A stretch of DNA of 64,000 bases from Modestobacter muralis. Its GTDB lineage: Bacteria; Actinomycetota; Actinomycetes; Mycobacteriales; Geodermatophilaceae. The stretch covers positions 1 to 64,000 of the forward strand of contig NZ_JAAGWH010000049.1 in the NCBI RefSeq assembly GCF_010682105.1, written 5' to 3'. The translations under genes were made by a program, and so were the position numbers. Of this stretch, positions 47,534-62,431 are shown one piece after another. Each line of letters opens with the position of its first letter. The stretch's first letter is position 1. Below the pieces are notes generated by a model that made no database searches, had not been told where the DNA came from, and saw only the letters and a list, made by a program, of their open reading frames with translations.

Positions 47534-48508
47534 TCAGTAGTCGGCGACGACGTTCTGCAGCGGCTCCCCGGCGAGGACGCGCCGGAGCTGGTCGGTGACG
47601 GCCGCGGTGGCGCGGGCCTCGGTGTCGGGCACGGCGCCGCCGACGTGCGGGGTCAGCAGCAGGCCCGGCGCGGACCACAGCGGGTGGCCCTCGGGCAGCG
47701 GCTCGGGGTCGGTGACGTCCAGGGCCGCCCGCAGGCGCCCGGCGGTCAGCTCGGCCAGCAGCGCGTCGGTGTCCACGACCACCCCGCGGGCGGCGTTGAC
47801 CAGCAGCGCGCCGTCCGGCATGGCCGCGAGGAAGGCCGCGTCGACCATGCCGGTGGTCTGCGGGGTGACCGGCACGATGAGCACCACGACGTCGGCGTCG
47901 GGCAGCAGCGCGGGGAGCTCCTCGAAGCCGTGCACGCCCTCCCGGGCGGTCCGGGCGACGTAGGTGAGCTCGACGTCGAAACCGGCCATCATCGCCCCGA
48001 TCGTGCGGCCGATGTCGCCGGCGCCGACCACGAGCACCCGCGCGCCGACCAGGCTGGCGACGCTCCCCGGCGACCAGCGGCCGGCGTCGGCCTCGCGGAC
48101 GTAGTGCGGGATGCCGCGCTGGGCGGCCAGCGTCGCGGTGACCGCCCACTCCGCGGTGGCCGGGGTGTGCGCGCCGCGGGCGTTGCACAGGGTCACCCGC
48201 GCGGGCAGCGTGCCGGCGAACTGCTCGGCACCGGCGCTGCGCAGCTGGACCAGCTGCACGCGGGGCAGCGCGTCGAGGAGCCCGTCGGGCAGGGGACCCC
48301 GCGGCACGAGCACCTGGGCCTGCGCGGCCTCCCCGGTGGGCAGCCCGTCGCGGAGGTCGTAGCGGTGCGCCCGCACCCGCGGCGACAGCTGCTCGACCGC
48401 CTCGGCCAGCGCACCGGAGGGGACGAGCACGTGCAGCGTCTCCTCGGGACCGAGGTCCAGGACGGGCGCCGGGTGCGCGGGGGTCTGGTCGGCGGGTGCG
48501 TCGGACAC
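47534..48508 (-). CDS. D-2-hydroxyacid dehydrogenase family protein
   Basis: 324 residues. NAD-binding Rossmann motif [76 protein letters not shown] and TPHVGG with the catalytic His; Arg in QLRSAG. It would reduce a 2-oxo acid; the substrate is unknown. GTG 48508 has TAGGGT at 48522-48517, 8 nt upstream, so I prefer it to the longer frame from 48607, which crosses the promoter of the divergent gene. Confidence 0.9.
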   Translation of the reverse strand: MSDAPADQTPAHPAPVLDLGPEETLHVLVPSGALAEAVEQLSPRVRAHRYDLRDGLPTGEAAQAQVLVPRGPLPDGLLDALPRVQLVQLRSAGAEQFAGTLPARVTLCNARGAHTPATAEWAVTATLAAQRGIPHYVREADAGRWSPGSVASLVGARVLVVGAGDIGRTIGAMMAGFDVELTYVARTAREGVHGFEELPALLPDADVVVLIVPVTPQTTGMVDAAFLAAMPDGALLVNAARGVVVDTDALLAELTAGRLRAALDVTDPEPLPEGHPLWSAPGLLLTPHVGGAVPDTEARATAAVTDQLRRVLAGEPLQNVVADY

Positions 48509-48590
48509 GGGTCCCGACCCTAGGCCGGGCCGGCGCCCGCCACCCGTCGGGGCACCCGGTGGTGCGCGCCGTCCGTCGTACTGTGGGCCG

Positions 48591-49736
48591 GTGGGACGGC
48601 GGAGCACGGCACCCGGGGCCCGGCGGCTGGCCGCGGTCGCGGTGGGCTGCCTGCTGCTCGCCGGCTGCGGCGGGGACGGCTACGAGCCGGCCGGGCCGTT
48701 CCGCGAGCTGCCGCAGGGGCAGCCACCCGAGGTGGCGCCGCCGCCGGAGGGCAACAGCGTCCCCGCGCCGCCCGCCCCCGGCTCCCCTGGCAGCGGGGAG
48801 TCCGACGGCGACCCGACCGTGGTCGCGACCGACCTGGCCGTGCCCACCGGGCTGGTCGTGCTCCCGGACGGGACGGCGGTCGTCGCCGAGCGGGACACCG
48901 GCCGGCTGCTGCAGGTGTTCCCCGACCGCTCCCCCGCCCGCGAGCTGATGACCGTGCCCGGCATCGACACCACCGGTGACGGGGGCCTGCTCGGGCTGGC
49001 GATCTCGCCGACGTTCACCGAGGACGGGCTCTACTACGCCTACGTGTCCACGGCCACGGACAACCGGGTGGTCCGTTTCCCGGTCGGCGGCGCCCCGAAC
49101 CCGGTGCTGACCGGCATCCCGCACGGCGAGCTGCACAACGGCGGCGGGCTGCTGTTCGGGCCCGACGGCACGCTGTACGTGGGCACCGGTGACGCCGGCG
49201 ACCCGGCGCTGGCCGCGGACCCGGCGTCCCTGGCCGGCAAGGTGCTCGCCGTCGACGTGTTCGGCGAGCCGGTGGGCCCCGGGCCGGTCTTCACCAGGGG
49301 GCACCGCGACGTCACCGCACTGTGCTCCGACGGCGTGAGCCCGGTGTTCGCCGTAGACACCGACGGCGACGCCCCCGACCAGCTCGAGGCCCTGGCCGCC
49401 GGCCGGGACCTCGCGACCACCGACCCGGTGATCGAGATCGCCGCGGCCGACGCGGGCCTGGCCGGCTGCGCGGTCACCGGCCCCTACGTCTTCCTCGGCG
49501 CCCTGGACGGGGAGCGGGTGCACGTCGTCGAGCTCGACGGCACCGGTGCCCCGGTGGGCGAGCCGACCCCGTTCCTGCAGGGCCGGTACGGGCGGCTGCG
49601 CACCGTCGTCCTCGGCGGCGACGGGGCGCTGTGGATCACCACGTCCAACGAGGACGGCGTGGGCACCCCGGCCGAGGACGACGACCGGGTGCTGCGCATC
49701 CTGCCGCCCGCGGGCGGCGCCAGCTCCCCGCTCTGA
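48591..49736 (+). CDS. PQQ-dependent sugar dehydrogenase-like lipoprotein
   Basis: 381 residues. A signal with lipobox LLLAGC (Cys26) and a Pro/Gly-rich linker lead to a six-bladed propeller of the glucose/sorbosone dehydrogenase (GSDH) family: VPTGLVVLPDGTAVVAERDTGRL, GDGGLLGLAISPTF, LHNGGGLLFGPDGTLYVGTGDAG and TTSNEDG. No c-type heme motif is present. Whether it binds PQQ cannot be told; no pqq genes are in the window. GTG 48591 has TACTGT at 48579-48584, 6 nt upstream (leaderless pattern). Confidence 0.9.
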   Translation: MGRRSTAPGARRLAAVAVGCLLLAGCGGDGYEPAGPFRELPQGQPPEVAPPPEGNSVPAPPAPGSPGSGESDGDPTVVATDLAVPTGLVVLPDGTAVVAERDTGRLLQVFPDRSPARELMTVPGIDTTGDGGLLGLAISPTFTEDGLYYAYVSTATDNRVVRFPVGGAPNPVLTGIPHGELHNGGGLLFGPDGTLYVGTGDAGDPALAADPASLAGKVLAVDVFGEPVGPGPVFTRGHRDVTALCSDGVSPVFAVDTDGDAPDQLEALAAGRDLATTDPVIEIAAADAGLAGCAVTGPYVFLGALDGERVHVVELDGTGAPVGEPTPFLQGRYGRLRTVVLGGDGALWITTSNEDGVGTPAEDDDRVLRILPPAGGASSPL

Positions 49737-49740
49737 ACGA

Positions 49741-49842
49741 GGGCCCTCCTGCCCTCGGCGCCGTCCCGAGGCTCGTCCCGAGCGTGCGAGGGATGAGGAG
49801 GACGGGGTCCTCCCACTCGTGGCGGGCCCCTACAGGAGGGCC
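49741..49842. terminator. Long-range inverted repeat enclosing a hairpin element
   Basis: GGCCCTCCTG at 49742-49751 and CAGGAGGGCC at 49833-49842 are exact complements about 80 nt apart, with hairpin element copy 9 between them. The right arm overlaps the last codons of the acetyltransferase gene. Probably a composite bidirectional terminator. Confidence 0.55.
49757..49810 (-). repeat. GGACC hairpin element, copy 9
   Basis: On the minus strand: left arm GGACCCCGTCC, right arm GGACGGCGCC, inner stem CTCATCCC against GGGACGAG. It begins 19 nt after the stop of the acetyltransferase gene in the sense orientation. Belongs with copies 4 and 6. Confidence 0.8.
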
Positions 49843-50384
49843 GGGCGGGTGAAGCGGTGGACGACGTGGTCGCGGGGGTCGGCCGGGTTGTCGGGGGCCA
49901 TCTCCCCGGCGGCGTACCAGGTCGCCCCCGCGCGCTGCAGCGCCCGCCACGACGCGACGTTGCCTGCCGCCACCGGCACGAGCACGTCCGATGCCCCCGG
50001 GTGGTCGGCGAACCCCCGGGCCACCGCTGCGGCGATGAGCCCCGCCCCGACGCCCCGGCCACGCGCGTCGGGCTCCCCGACGAGGTAGTCGATGCTCAGG
50101 GCACCGGGCGGCACCTCACAGACCGGGGCCAGCTCCTCGACGTACTCGGGGTGGGCCCCGATCGGGTAGAGCTGCACCAGCCCGACCGGCCGGCCGTCCA
50201 CCTCGCCGACGAGGAGGGCCGTGACGTCCTCGCCGTCCAGGCTGGGGCCGAAGTCCCGCTCGACCGCCTCGGGGCTGCTGTCGTGCGCCCACCAGCGGGC
50301 GACGAGCGGCTCGGCCAGCCAGCGGCAGAGCAGCGGGAAGTCCGCCCGGGTGAGCGGGCGGAGCTCGACGGTGGGCAGGGCCAC
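49830..50384 (-). CDS. GNAT acetyltransferase, AAC(6')/RimJ-like
   Basis: 184 residues: VELRPLTRADFPLLCRWLAEPLVARWW at the N-terminus, SIDYLVGEPDARGRGVGAGLIAAAV (acetyl-CoA loop RGRGVG), VLVPVAAGNVASWRALQRAG. The start and the RWW/DYLVGEP pattern resemble aminoglycoside 6'-N-acetyltransferases and related enzymes, but resistance cannot be inferred. GTG 50384 has TAGCCT at 50396-50391, 6 nt upstream, so it is probably transcribed on its own even though gatB lies 9 nt upstream on the same strand. Confidence 0.87.
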   Translation of the reverse strand: MALPTVELRPLTRADFPLLCRWLAEPLVARWWAHDSSPEAVERDFGPSLDGEDVTALLVGEVDGRPVGLVQLYPIGAHPEYVEELAPVCEVPPGALSIDYLVGEPDARGRGVGAGLIAAAVARGFADHPGASDVLVPVAAGNVASWRALQRAGATWYAAGEMAPDNPADPRDHVVHRFTRPALL

Positions 50385-50393
50385 CGCCCCAGG

Positions 50394-51899
50394 CTAGGAG
50401 CCCAGCACCCGTTCCTCCAGCATCCGCTTCACGGTCGGCGCATCGGCCTTGCCGCGGGTCGTCTTCATGACCGCACCGACGAGGGCGCCGAGTGCCGCGA
50501 CCTTGCCCGACTGCACCTTGGCGATGACGTCGGGGGCGCCGGCGATCGCGGCCTCGACCGCGGCCACCAGCTCGTCGGACTCCCCCATCACGGCCAGCCC
50601 CTGGGCCTCGACGACCTGCGCCGGGTCGCCCTGGCCGGCCAGCACGCCGTCGAGCACCTGCCGGGCGAGCTTGTCGTTGATCGTGCCCGCACTGACCAGC
50701 CCGCACAGCTGCGCGACCTGGACCGGGGTGACGGCCAGCTCGCCGAGCTCGACACCGGTGTCGTTGGCGCGGCGGGCGAGGTCGCCCAGCCACCACTTGC
50801 GGGCGTCGCCCGGGGCGGCGCCGGCGGCGACGGTCTGCTCCACCAGGCCGAGGGCGCCGGCGTTGGCCAGCCAGGTCATCTCGGTGCCCGAGATGCCCCA
50901 CTCCTCCTGCAGCCGGACCCGGCGGGCGGCCGGCAGCTCCGGGAGGCCGGCGCGCAGCGTCTCGATCCAGTCGGCGTCGGGGGCCAGCGGCACGAGGTCG
51001 GGCTCGGGGAAGTACCGGTAGTCGGTCGCCTCCTCCTTGCTGCGCCCCGACGACGTGGTGCCGGTGTCCTCGTGGAAGTGCCGGGTCTCCTGCACCACCC
51101 GGCCGCCGTCGTCCAGGACGGCGGCCTGCCGGCGCATCTCGAACCGCACGGCCCGCTCGACCGACCGCAGCGAGTTCACGTTCTTGGTCTCGGTGCGGGT
51201 GCCGAGCTCGGTGGCGCCGGTCGGGTTGAGCGAGATGTTGACGTCGCAGCGCAGGCTGCCCTGCTCCATCCGCACGTCGGAGGCGCCGAGGGCCTGGACG
51301 ATCTCGCGCAGCTCGGTGACGTAGGCGCGGGCGACCTCGGGGGCCAGCGCACCGGCGCCGGGCACCGGGCGGGTGACGATCTCCACCAGCGGGATGCCGG
51401 CCCGGTTGAAGTCGACCAGCGAGTGGTCGGCGCCGTGGATGCGGCCGGTGGCGCCACCGACGTGCAGGTTCTTGCCGGTGTCCTCCTCCAGGTGCACCCG
51501 CTCGATCTCCACGCGGTACGTGCGCCCCTCGACGTCGACGTCCAGGAAGCCGTCCACGCACAGCGGCTCGTCGAACTGGCTGGTCTGGTAGCCCTTGGGG
51601 ATGTCGGGGTAGAAGTAGTTCTTCCGCGCGAACCGCGACCAGCTGGCGATGCTGCAGCCCAGCGCGAGGCCGATCTGGATGGTCGACTCCACGGCCGCGG
51701 CGTTGGCCACCGGCAGCGAGCCGGGCATGCCCAGGCAGACCGGGCAGGTCTGGGTGTTGGGCTCGGCACCGAAGGTGGTCGAGCAGCCGCAGAACATCTT
51801 CGAGGCGGTGCCCAGCTCGACGTGGGTCTCCAGGCCGATGACGGGCTCGTAGCGGGTCAGCAGCTCGTCGTAGTCGACGAGGCGGTCGGTGGTGCTCAC
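50394..51899 (-). CDS. gatB: Asp-tRNA(Asn)/Glu-tRNA(Gln) amidotransferase subunit B
   Basis: 501 residues, the tRNA-recognising kinase subunit. Seen: [50 protein letters not shown] (with four zinc Cys), [84 protein letters not shown], and the C-terminal YqeY-like tail. It overlaps the 60-residue membrane protein gene by 4 nt (GTGA), giving gatC - gatA - small protein - gatB. Confidence 0.97.
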   Translation of the reverse strand: MSTTDRLVDYDELLTRYEPVIGLETHVELGTASKMFCGCSTTFGAEPNTQTCPVCLGMPGSLPVANAAAVESTIQIGLALGCSIASWSRFARKNYFYPDIPKGYQTSQFDEPLCVDGFLDVDVEGRTYRVEIERVHLEEDTGKNLHVGGATGRIHGADHSLVDFNRAGIPLVEIVTRPVPGAGALAPEVARAYVTELREIVQALGASDVRMEQGSLRCDVNISLNPTGATELGTRTETKNVNSLRSVERAVRFEMRRQAAVLDDGGRVVQETRHFHEDTGTTSSGRSKEEATDYRYFPEPDLVPLAPDADWIETLRAGLPELPAARRVRLQEEWGISGTEMTWLANAGALGLVEQTVAAGAAPGDARKWWLGDLARRANDTGVELGELAVTPVQVAQLCGLVSAGTINDKLARQVLDGVLAGQGDPAQVVEAQGLAVMGESDELVAAVEAAIAGAPDVIAKVQSGKVAALGALVGAVMKTTRGKADAPTVKRMLEERVLGS

Positions 51900-52074
51900 G
51901 AGCGCTCCTCAGGAGAGGACGGTGCGGAGCGGAAGGCGACGAGCGCAGCGCCTCCGGTCAGCACCCCCAGGACGATGAAGACGGCGAAGACGGGACGGCC
52001 GCTGACGGCCCAGCCGATGATCCCCGCGGCGATGACGAAGACGGTCAGCGCCCAGGCGGCCTTGAGCGCGCCGT

Positions 52075-52078
<4 letters not shown>
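51896..52078 (-). CDS. 60-residue membrane protein between gatA and gatB
   Basis: Two membrane segments ([38 protein letters not shown]) with a short charged tail. GTG 52078 overlaps the gatA stop and its own stop overlaps the gatB start, each by 4 nt, so it is firmly inside the operon and probably translated. No family recognised; similar short membrane ORFs sit near gatB in other actinobacteria as far as I recall. A link to amidotransferase activity is not shown. Confidence 0.78.
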
Positions 52079-53592
<1,514 letters not shown>

Positions 53593-53672
53593 TGCTCGAC
53601 TCCCCACTCGTTCCGCTCCTCGGTCGCTGGCGCTCCCTGCGATGCTCGCTCGCGGGTCGTTCTCGGCGCTGC
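53593..53672. repeat. 80-nt gatC-gatA spacer, repeat-like
   Basis: Unlike other junctions in this operon, which overlap by 4 nt, gatC and the preferred gatA start are separated by 80 nt. The sequence (CGAGCGAGCATCGCAGG and on, plus strand reversed) is open in the gatA frame and I recall similar stretches between genes in related genomes. No second copy is visible in this window, so the repeat call is weak. Confidence 0.35.
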
Positions 53673-53972
53673 TCACTCGGCGTCCCCCAGGATGCGCGGC
53701 ACGCGGAAGCGGTCGTCCTCGGCGGCGGGCGCACCGGCCAGCACGACGTCGCGCGACAGGCTCGGGGCCACCACGTCGGCACGCAGCACGTTGGTCAGCG
53801 GGACGGCGTGCGTCATCGGCGGCACGTCGGCCACTGCGGCGTCACCGACCCGCGCCACGGCGGCCAGCACCTGGTCGAGCTGCCCGGCGAACCGGTCCAG
53901 CTCCTCGTCGGTGACCGCCAGACGGGCCAGACGGGCGAGGTGCGCCACGTCGTCCCGGGAGATGCTGCTCAA
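53673..53972 (-). CDS. gatC: Asp-tRNA(Asn)/Glu-tRNA(Gln) amidotransferase subunit C
   Basis: 99 residues, the small scaffold subunit that wraps GatA and GatB. Seen: [36 protein letters not shown], then the conserved [19 protein letters not shown] and [10 protein letters not shown]. The start is TTG at 53972, which gives the full family length; no ATG or GTG fits. First gene of the gat operon, divergent from the ACT-domain gene. Confidence 0.96.
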   Translation of the reverse strand: MSSISRDDVAHLARLARLAVTDEELDRFAGQLDQVLAAVARVGDAAVADVPPMTHAVPLTNVLRADVVAPSLSRDVVLAGAPAAEDDRFRVPRILGDAE

Positions 53973-54166
53973 AGCTGGAGGACCTCACTTCGTCGACGTC
54001 GTGCTGCCGCGACCTGCGCCGCAGACCTCGTGTCAACTGTACGTGGGGCAGGTCGCTCCCCCGGCCGCGCGCCGGTGTTCGCCACAGGGCCCCCTGATGC
54101 GGGAGGCTCCTCGCTGTCCGCGATCGACGCCGATCGGCCCGTTCAGCAGGCGCACCCGGAGGATCC

Positions 54167-54829
54167 GTGTCCTACCTCTTGCGGCTGGTCGTGCCCGACC
54201 GGCCCGGCACGCTCGGCGCCGTCGCCACCGCGCTCGGCGCTGCCGGCATCGACATCGTCTCCGTCGACGTCCTCGAGCGCGGCAACGGCGTCGCCGTCGA
54301 CGACGTGGTCGTGGAGCTGCCCACCGACCGCGTGGCCGACAGCCTGATCACCGCAGCGACCAGCGTGCCCGGCGTCCAGGTGGAGTCGCTGCGCCCGTTC
54401 GCCGGCCCGATGGACACCCACCGCGAGCTCGACCTGCTGGAGGCCCTCGCCCCGGCCGGGGTCGGGACGGCGAAGGTGCTGGCCGCCGAGCTGCCCCGGG
54501 TGTTCCGCAGCGGCTGGGCGGTGGTGCTCGCCGGGACGTCGGCGGACCTGACCGTGCTGGCCGCCTCCGACGCCGCGCCCGTGCTGGACGGCGTGCCGCT
54601 GCCGTGGCTGCCGCTGACCACTCCCCTGCTGCTGCCCAGCGACGCCGAGTGGGTGCCGCTGCGCTGGCAGGAGATGGCCGTGGAGATGATGGCCGCCCCG
54701 CTGGACCCCGACGGCACCGCGGTGCTGCTGGGCCGCTCGGGTGGCCCGGTGTTCCGGCGGTCGGAACTGCTGCGGCTGGCGCACCTCACCGGTCTGGCCG
54801 CCACCGTCGCCCGGCTGCCACCGGCATGA
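54167..54829 (+). CDS. ACT-domain amino-acid-binding protein
   Basis: 220 residues. An N-terminal ACT domain (YLLRLVVPDRPGTLGAVATALGAAGIDIVSVDVLERGNGVAVDDVVVEL, residues 3-52) is followed by a second half without a family I recognise (LPRVFRSGWAVVLA, VPLRWQEMAVEMMAAPLDPDGTAVLLGRSGGPVFRRSEL). Stand-alone ACT proteins sense amino acids. GTG 54167 has GGAGG 4 nt upstream. It lies between gatC and ligA, as Rv3013 does in M. tuberculosis (recalled synteny). Confidence 0.87.
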   Translation: MSYLLRLVVPDRPGTLGAVATALGAAGIDIVSVDVLERGNGVAVDDVVVELPTDRVADSLITAATSVPGVQVESLRPFAGPMDTHRELDLLEALAPAGVGTAKVLAAELPRVFRSGWAVVLAGTSADLTVLAASDAAPVLDGVPLPWLPLTTPLLLPSDAEWVPLRWQEMAVEMMAAPLDPDGTAVLLGRSGGPVFRRSELLRLAHLTGLAATVARLPPA

Positions 54830-54833
54830 GCAA

Positions 54834-54887
54834 GGACCCCGCTGCCCCCACCGCTCGCACGCTCGGGGCGGGACCTGCAGCGGGGTC
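54834..54887 (+). repeat. GGACC hairpin element, copy 10
   Basis: Left arm GGACCCCGCTGC, right arm GCAGCGGGGTC, core CCCACCGCTCGCACGCTCGGGGCGGG. It begins 4 nt after the stop of the ACT gene in the sense orientation and lies 54 nt from the convergent ligA stop. Confidence 0.85.
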
Positions 54888-54940
54888 ACGTGCGACGGAG
54901 CCGTGTACGGCGACGGGGGCCCAGGCCTCCGACGGGGCCG

Positions 54941-59478
<4,538 letters not shown>

Positions 59479-59542
59479 GGCGGCACAGTAGTGCGCGACA
59501 GCGTGCTCGCACCGGTACCTGGCGCAGTGTCCCCCGGGCGGG

Positions 59543-60799
59543 TCATCGCCCGCCGGAACGCCCGGGACGCACCTCGGGCAGCAGCTCGCTACAGCGGTGG
59601 TCGATGAGGATCTCGGTGCCGTCGGGTCTCCAGGTGCGCCAGCGGTGACCAGGTGGTGCGCCGTCGTCACGCTGCACGCGGAACCCGTGGTGGACCTTCG
59701 TGTGGTGGCGTTCGCAGAGCAACGCGGAGTTGTCGAGGCTGGTCTCTCCGCCGTTGACCCACTCGACGAGGTGGTGGACGTCGCACCAGTGGGTCGGCGC
59801 TCCACAACCGGCGAACACGCAGTGCCCGTCGCGGTTCTCGACCGCCTTCCTCAGGTGCGGCAGGACCACCCGGTGGGTGCGGCCGACGTCCAGCGGGAGC
59901 CGGTCGGGGCCGAGGCCGATCCTGGTGATGGTCGAGTCGCACGCCACCCAGCGGGCCCGGGCTGCCGACAGTGTGGCGCCGAAGCCCGTCCGCGCGGCGT
60001 CCGGGCCGGCGCCGAAGTCGACCAGGTCCTCCAGGTCGACGGTCACGACGACGTGCGGTTTCACCGTCCGCAGCGTCGGCAGACTCCCGCCGGCGAGCTG
60101 GTTGTCGCACAACTGCACGAACGCGTCGGCGTTCTGCTGCGCGCGGGTTCGCTCGTCGCCCTTCGGCCGGTCGGCCTGCACGATCGACTCGATCGCGGCC
60201 TGCACCTTCTCCCCGCCGACGGCGTCCAGGTCGAAGCGCCCGGTCACGGTCCCATCGGCGTGCTTCGCGATCGACAGCCGCCGCCCCTCGGTCGGGTCCG
60301 GCTCCGGGCCGTCCGGGTCCAACGCGTCCTCGAAGGCCTGCACTGCTGCCACCAACGTCTGGTGCGACGCCTCGGCCGCCACGGTCGTCCATGCCTCGTC
60401 GAACGGCGCGAGGTCGATGCCCTGCCCGGCTGCCTTCGCCAGCTCCACCGAACCGATCTTCGACGCCACCACGTCCATCTGTGCCGCGGTCACGGCTCCC
60501 TCGGCGAAGCCGGCCGCCAGGGCAGGGAAGAGCTCCAGCGCCCGCCCCGACCGCACGATCCTCGATGCCTCCGTCGGCGCCAGCCGAGCGTGCCCGACCA
60601 GCCAGGAGCGCATGGTCCTGATGCCGTCGTGCTCTGGGGCCTGCGTCAGCTCCCCGTGCCGCACCGTGCGGGTCAACTCGGCGTCCAGCCGGTTCCGCAG
60701 CGTCACCAGTTCCGCCGTCCGGTCCAGCACCTGACCGTCTGACAACGCATGGAGGTCCTCAGCCGCCAGGGCGTCGAGAGCCGACCGCAACTCGCTCAC
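59543..60799 (-). CDS. DUF222/HNH endonuclease family protein (13E12-type)
   Basis: 418 residues. The N-terminal DUF222 region (LRSALDALAAEDLHALSDGQVLDRTAELVTLRNRLDAELTRTV; AAQMDVVASKIG) is followed by a C-terminal HNH nuclease motif (CVFAGCGAPTHWCDVHHLVEWVNGGETSLDNSALLCERHHTKVHH). These belong to the REP13E12-like family, abundant in actinobacteria, of uncertain role. GTG 60799 (or GTG 60802). An exact LexA-type SOS box lies 18 nt upstream, adjoining TAGACT, a likely -10 box. SOS control of 13E12 genes is known in M. tuberculosis. Confidence 0.92.
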   Translation of the reverse strand: MSELRSALDALAAEDLHALSDGQVLDRTAELVTLRNRLDAELTRTVRHGELTQAPEHDGIRTMRSWLVGHARLAPTEASRIVRSGRALELFPALAAGFAEGAVTAAQMDVVASKIGSVELAKAAGQGIDLAPFDEAWTTVAAEASHQTLVAAVQAFEDALDPDGPEPDPTEGRRLSIAKHADGTVTGRFDLDAVGGEKVQAAIESIVQADRPKGDERTRAQQNADAFVQLCDNQLAGGSLPTLRTVKPHVVVTVDLEDLVDFGAGPDAARTGFGATLSAARARWVACDSTITRIGLGPDRLPLDVGRTHRVVLPHLRKAVENRDGHCVFAGCGAPTHWCDVHHLVEWVNGGETSLDNSALLCERHHTKVHHGFRVQRDDGAPPGHRWRTWRPDGTEILIDHRCSELLPEVRPGRSGGR

Positions 60800-60817
60800 C
60801 ACACCCCCGCAGCCGCG

Positions 60818-60833
60818 TCGAACAGGTGTTCGA
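60818..60833. promoter_or_regulatory. SOS box (LexA site) of the HNH gene
   Basis: TCGAACAGGTGTTCGA matches the actinobacterial/Bacillus LexA consensus TCGAAC-N4-GTTCGA in all fixed positions. On the minus strand TAGACT at 60839-60834 directly precedes it, so LexA would cover the transcription start. Confidence 0.87.
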
Positions 60834-60945
60834 AGTCTACTGCCCACGAGAGCGGTGGACAAGACGAAAGCGCAGCTCAAGGCGGCTTTCACACCACCGG
60901 GACTCGCTCGGGAACGGGGGTCGACACCGCGAGCACGATGGCCCC

Positions 60946-61327
60946 GTGCACCCCGACCTCGAGCGCGCTCTGCAGCCGGTGCTGACCGACCTGCGGACCA
61001 CGGGCGCACCCGTACCGCGGATCGAGGACAGCGGACTGGACGGGCGACCCCGACCGCCCCGGCGCCGTGCTGTGGAGCCCCGACGGCAGCGGCCAGGGCG
61101 TCGCCGTCAGCGCCGGCGGACCGCCGGCCGAGCAGGAGGTCGAGGTCGCCGACCAGGTGCAGAAGTGGGCGGTGGAGGAGCTGTGGGGCAGCGCCCCGAC
61201 CAACTGGCCGCGTTGCCCGCGCCACCCGACGACCCACCCGCTGGCGTCCCGCCTGCTCGGTGGCGTCGCCTGGTGGATCTGCCCGCACGACGGGGTGGCG
61301 GTCAGCGAGGTCGGACGCCTGCGCTGA
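60946..61327 (+). pseudogene. Hypothetical gene with a +1 frameshift
   Basis: The start (VHPDLERALQPVLTDLRTTGAPVPRIED, GTG 60946) is in one frame and the rest (DWTGDPDRPGAVLWSPDGSGQ... CPRHPTTHPLA... WWICPHDGVAVSEVGRLR) in the next, to the TGA at 61325-61327. One extra base at about 61030 would explain it. The joined product would be about 127 residues with a CPRHPTTHP motif and WICP cysteine. I do not recognise the family. If the extra base is an assembly error the gene is intact; the downstream part alone could start at GTG 61067 (86 residues). Confidence 0.6.
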
Positions 61328-61330
61328 GCC

Positions 61331-62389
61331 TCACTCCGGGAGCAGGAACCTGGCCGCCTCGCGGACGTGGGCCATCGCCGTCCGGGCGTAGGCGGGGCTG
61401 GCGCCGGCCAGGCCGCAGGCGGGCGTGAGCGTGACGGCGGTGTGCAGCCGCTCGGCGGGGAAGCCGAGCTCGCGCCACCAGGCGTGCAGCCGGCTGGCGG
61501 TGGCCTTCGGCGCCACGAGGATCGTGTCGGTGCCGGGAACGACGCCCACGAACAAGTGGGTGCCGGCCTCGACGGCCGTGCCGACGGCGTCGAGGTCCTG
61601 CACCATGCCGAGGTCGAAGGACAGGCCCTCGGCGCCCGCGGCGCGGAAGAGGTCCAGCGGCGCCCGGTTGGCGCAGCAGTGCACGACGACCGGCACCGGC
61701 ACCCGGGCGACGAGCGCGGCGAGCTGCTCCTCGACCACGTTCGACTCGACGGCGGAGAGCTTGCCGAAGCCGCTGATCGTCGGGAGCCCGCCGTCCAGGA
61801 CGGCGGGGACCGACGGCTCGTCGAGCTGGACGACGACCCGGGCACCCGGCACCCGCGCGGAGACGGCGGCCACGTGCGCGGCGATGCCCTCGGTCAGCGA
61901 CTGGGCCAGGTCACGCCGGGCACCGGGGTCGACCACGGCCCGGTCACCGCGGGTGCGCTCGAGCCCGGCGGCCAGCGTCCACGGCCCGGCCACCTGCACC
62001 TTGAACGGACCCACGTAGCGCTCGGCCACGTCGAAGAGGGCGTCGAGGTCCCGGTCGAGCATCTCCTGGGCCCGGCGCAGGTCGTTGCCCGGGCGCGGGA
62101 CGAGCCGCCACCCGGAGGGCGTGAGGTCGACCGCGATGTCGACGAGCAGCGCCGCCGTCCGGCCGAGCACGTCCGCACCGGCGCCGCGTCCGGGCAGCTC
62201 GGGCAGGTGCGGCAGGTCCGGCAGCTCGCCGACGACCAGCCGCACCGCCTCCACCGGGTCGGTGCCGGGGAGCGAGCCGATGCCAGAGGCCGGCCCCCAC
62301 GGGGTGGGGACCGGCCTCAGGTCGTCAGTGCTGCCGGGCTCGTCACCCGGGGTGTTGCTGTCGTGCCGGTCTTCGGTCGGCGAGGTCAC
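61331..62389 (-). CDS. MetE-C-like (cobalamin-independent methionine synthase) family protein
   Basis: 352 residues, far shorter than MetE (about 750), with only the C-terminal barrel type: SGIGSLPGTDPVEAVR near the N-terminus, FKVQVAGPWTLAAGLERTRGDRAV, VVQLDEPSVPAVL, VVHCCANRAPLDLF (zinc His and Cys) and LTPACGLAGASPAYA (zinc Cys). It may transfer a methyl group from a small donor; a folate-dependent role is unlikely without the N-terminal domain. GTG 62389 has TACCGT at 62402-62397, 7 nt upstream. Position after ligA recalls Rv3015c. Confidence 0.87.
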   Translation of the reverse strand: MTSPTEDRHDSNTPGDEPGSTDDLRPVPTPWGPASGIGSLPGTDPVEAVRLVVGELPDLPHLPELPGRGAGADVLGRTAALLVDIAVDLTPSGWRLVPRPGNDLRRAQEMLDRDLDALFDVAERYVGPFKVQVAGPWTLAAGLERTRGDRAVVDPGARRDLAQSLTEGIAAHVAAVSARVPGARVVVQLDEPSVPAVLDGGLPTISGFGKLSAVESNVVEEQLAALVARVPVPVVVHCCANRAPLDLFRAAGAEGLSFDLGMVQDLDAVGTAVEAGTHLFVGVVPGTDTILVAPKATASRLHAWWRELGFPAERLHTAVTLTPACGLAGASPAYARTAMAHVREAARFLLPE

Positions 62390-62431
62390 GGCGGCGACGG
62401 TAGACCGCCACAGCCGTGACCGGCCGAGCGG

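Noticed and set aside
53593-53676. GTG 53676 as the start of gatA
   Set aside because: It overlaps the gatC stop neatly, but the added residues are not GatA-like and a ribosome-binding site favours GTG 53592. Kept as an alternative.
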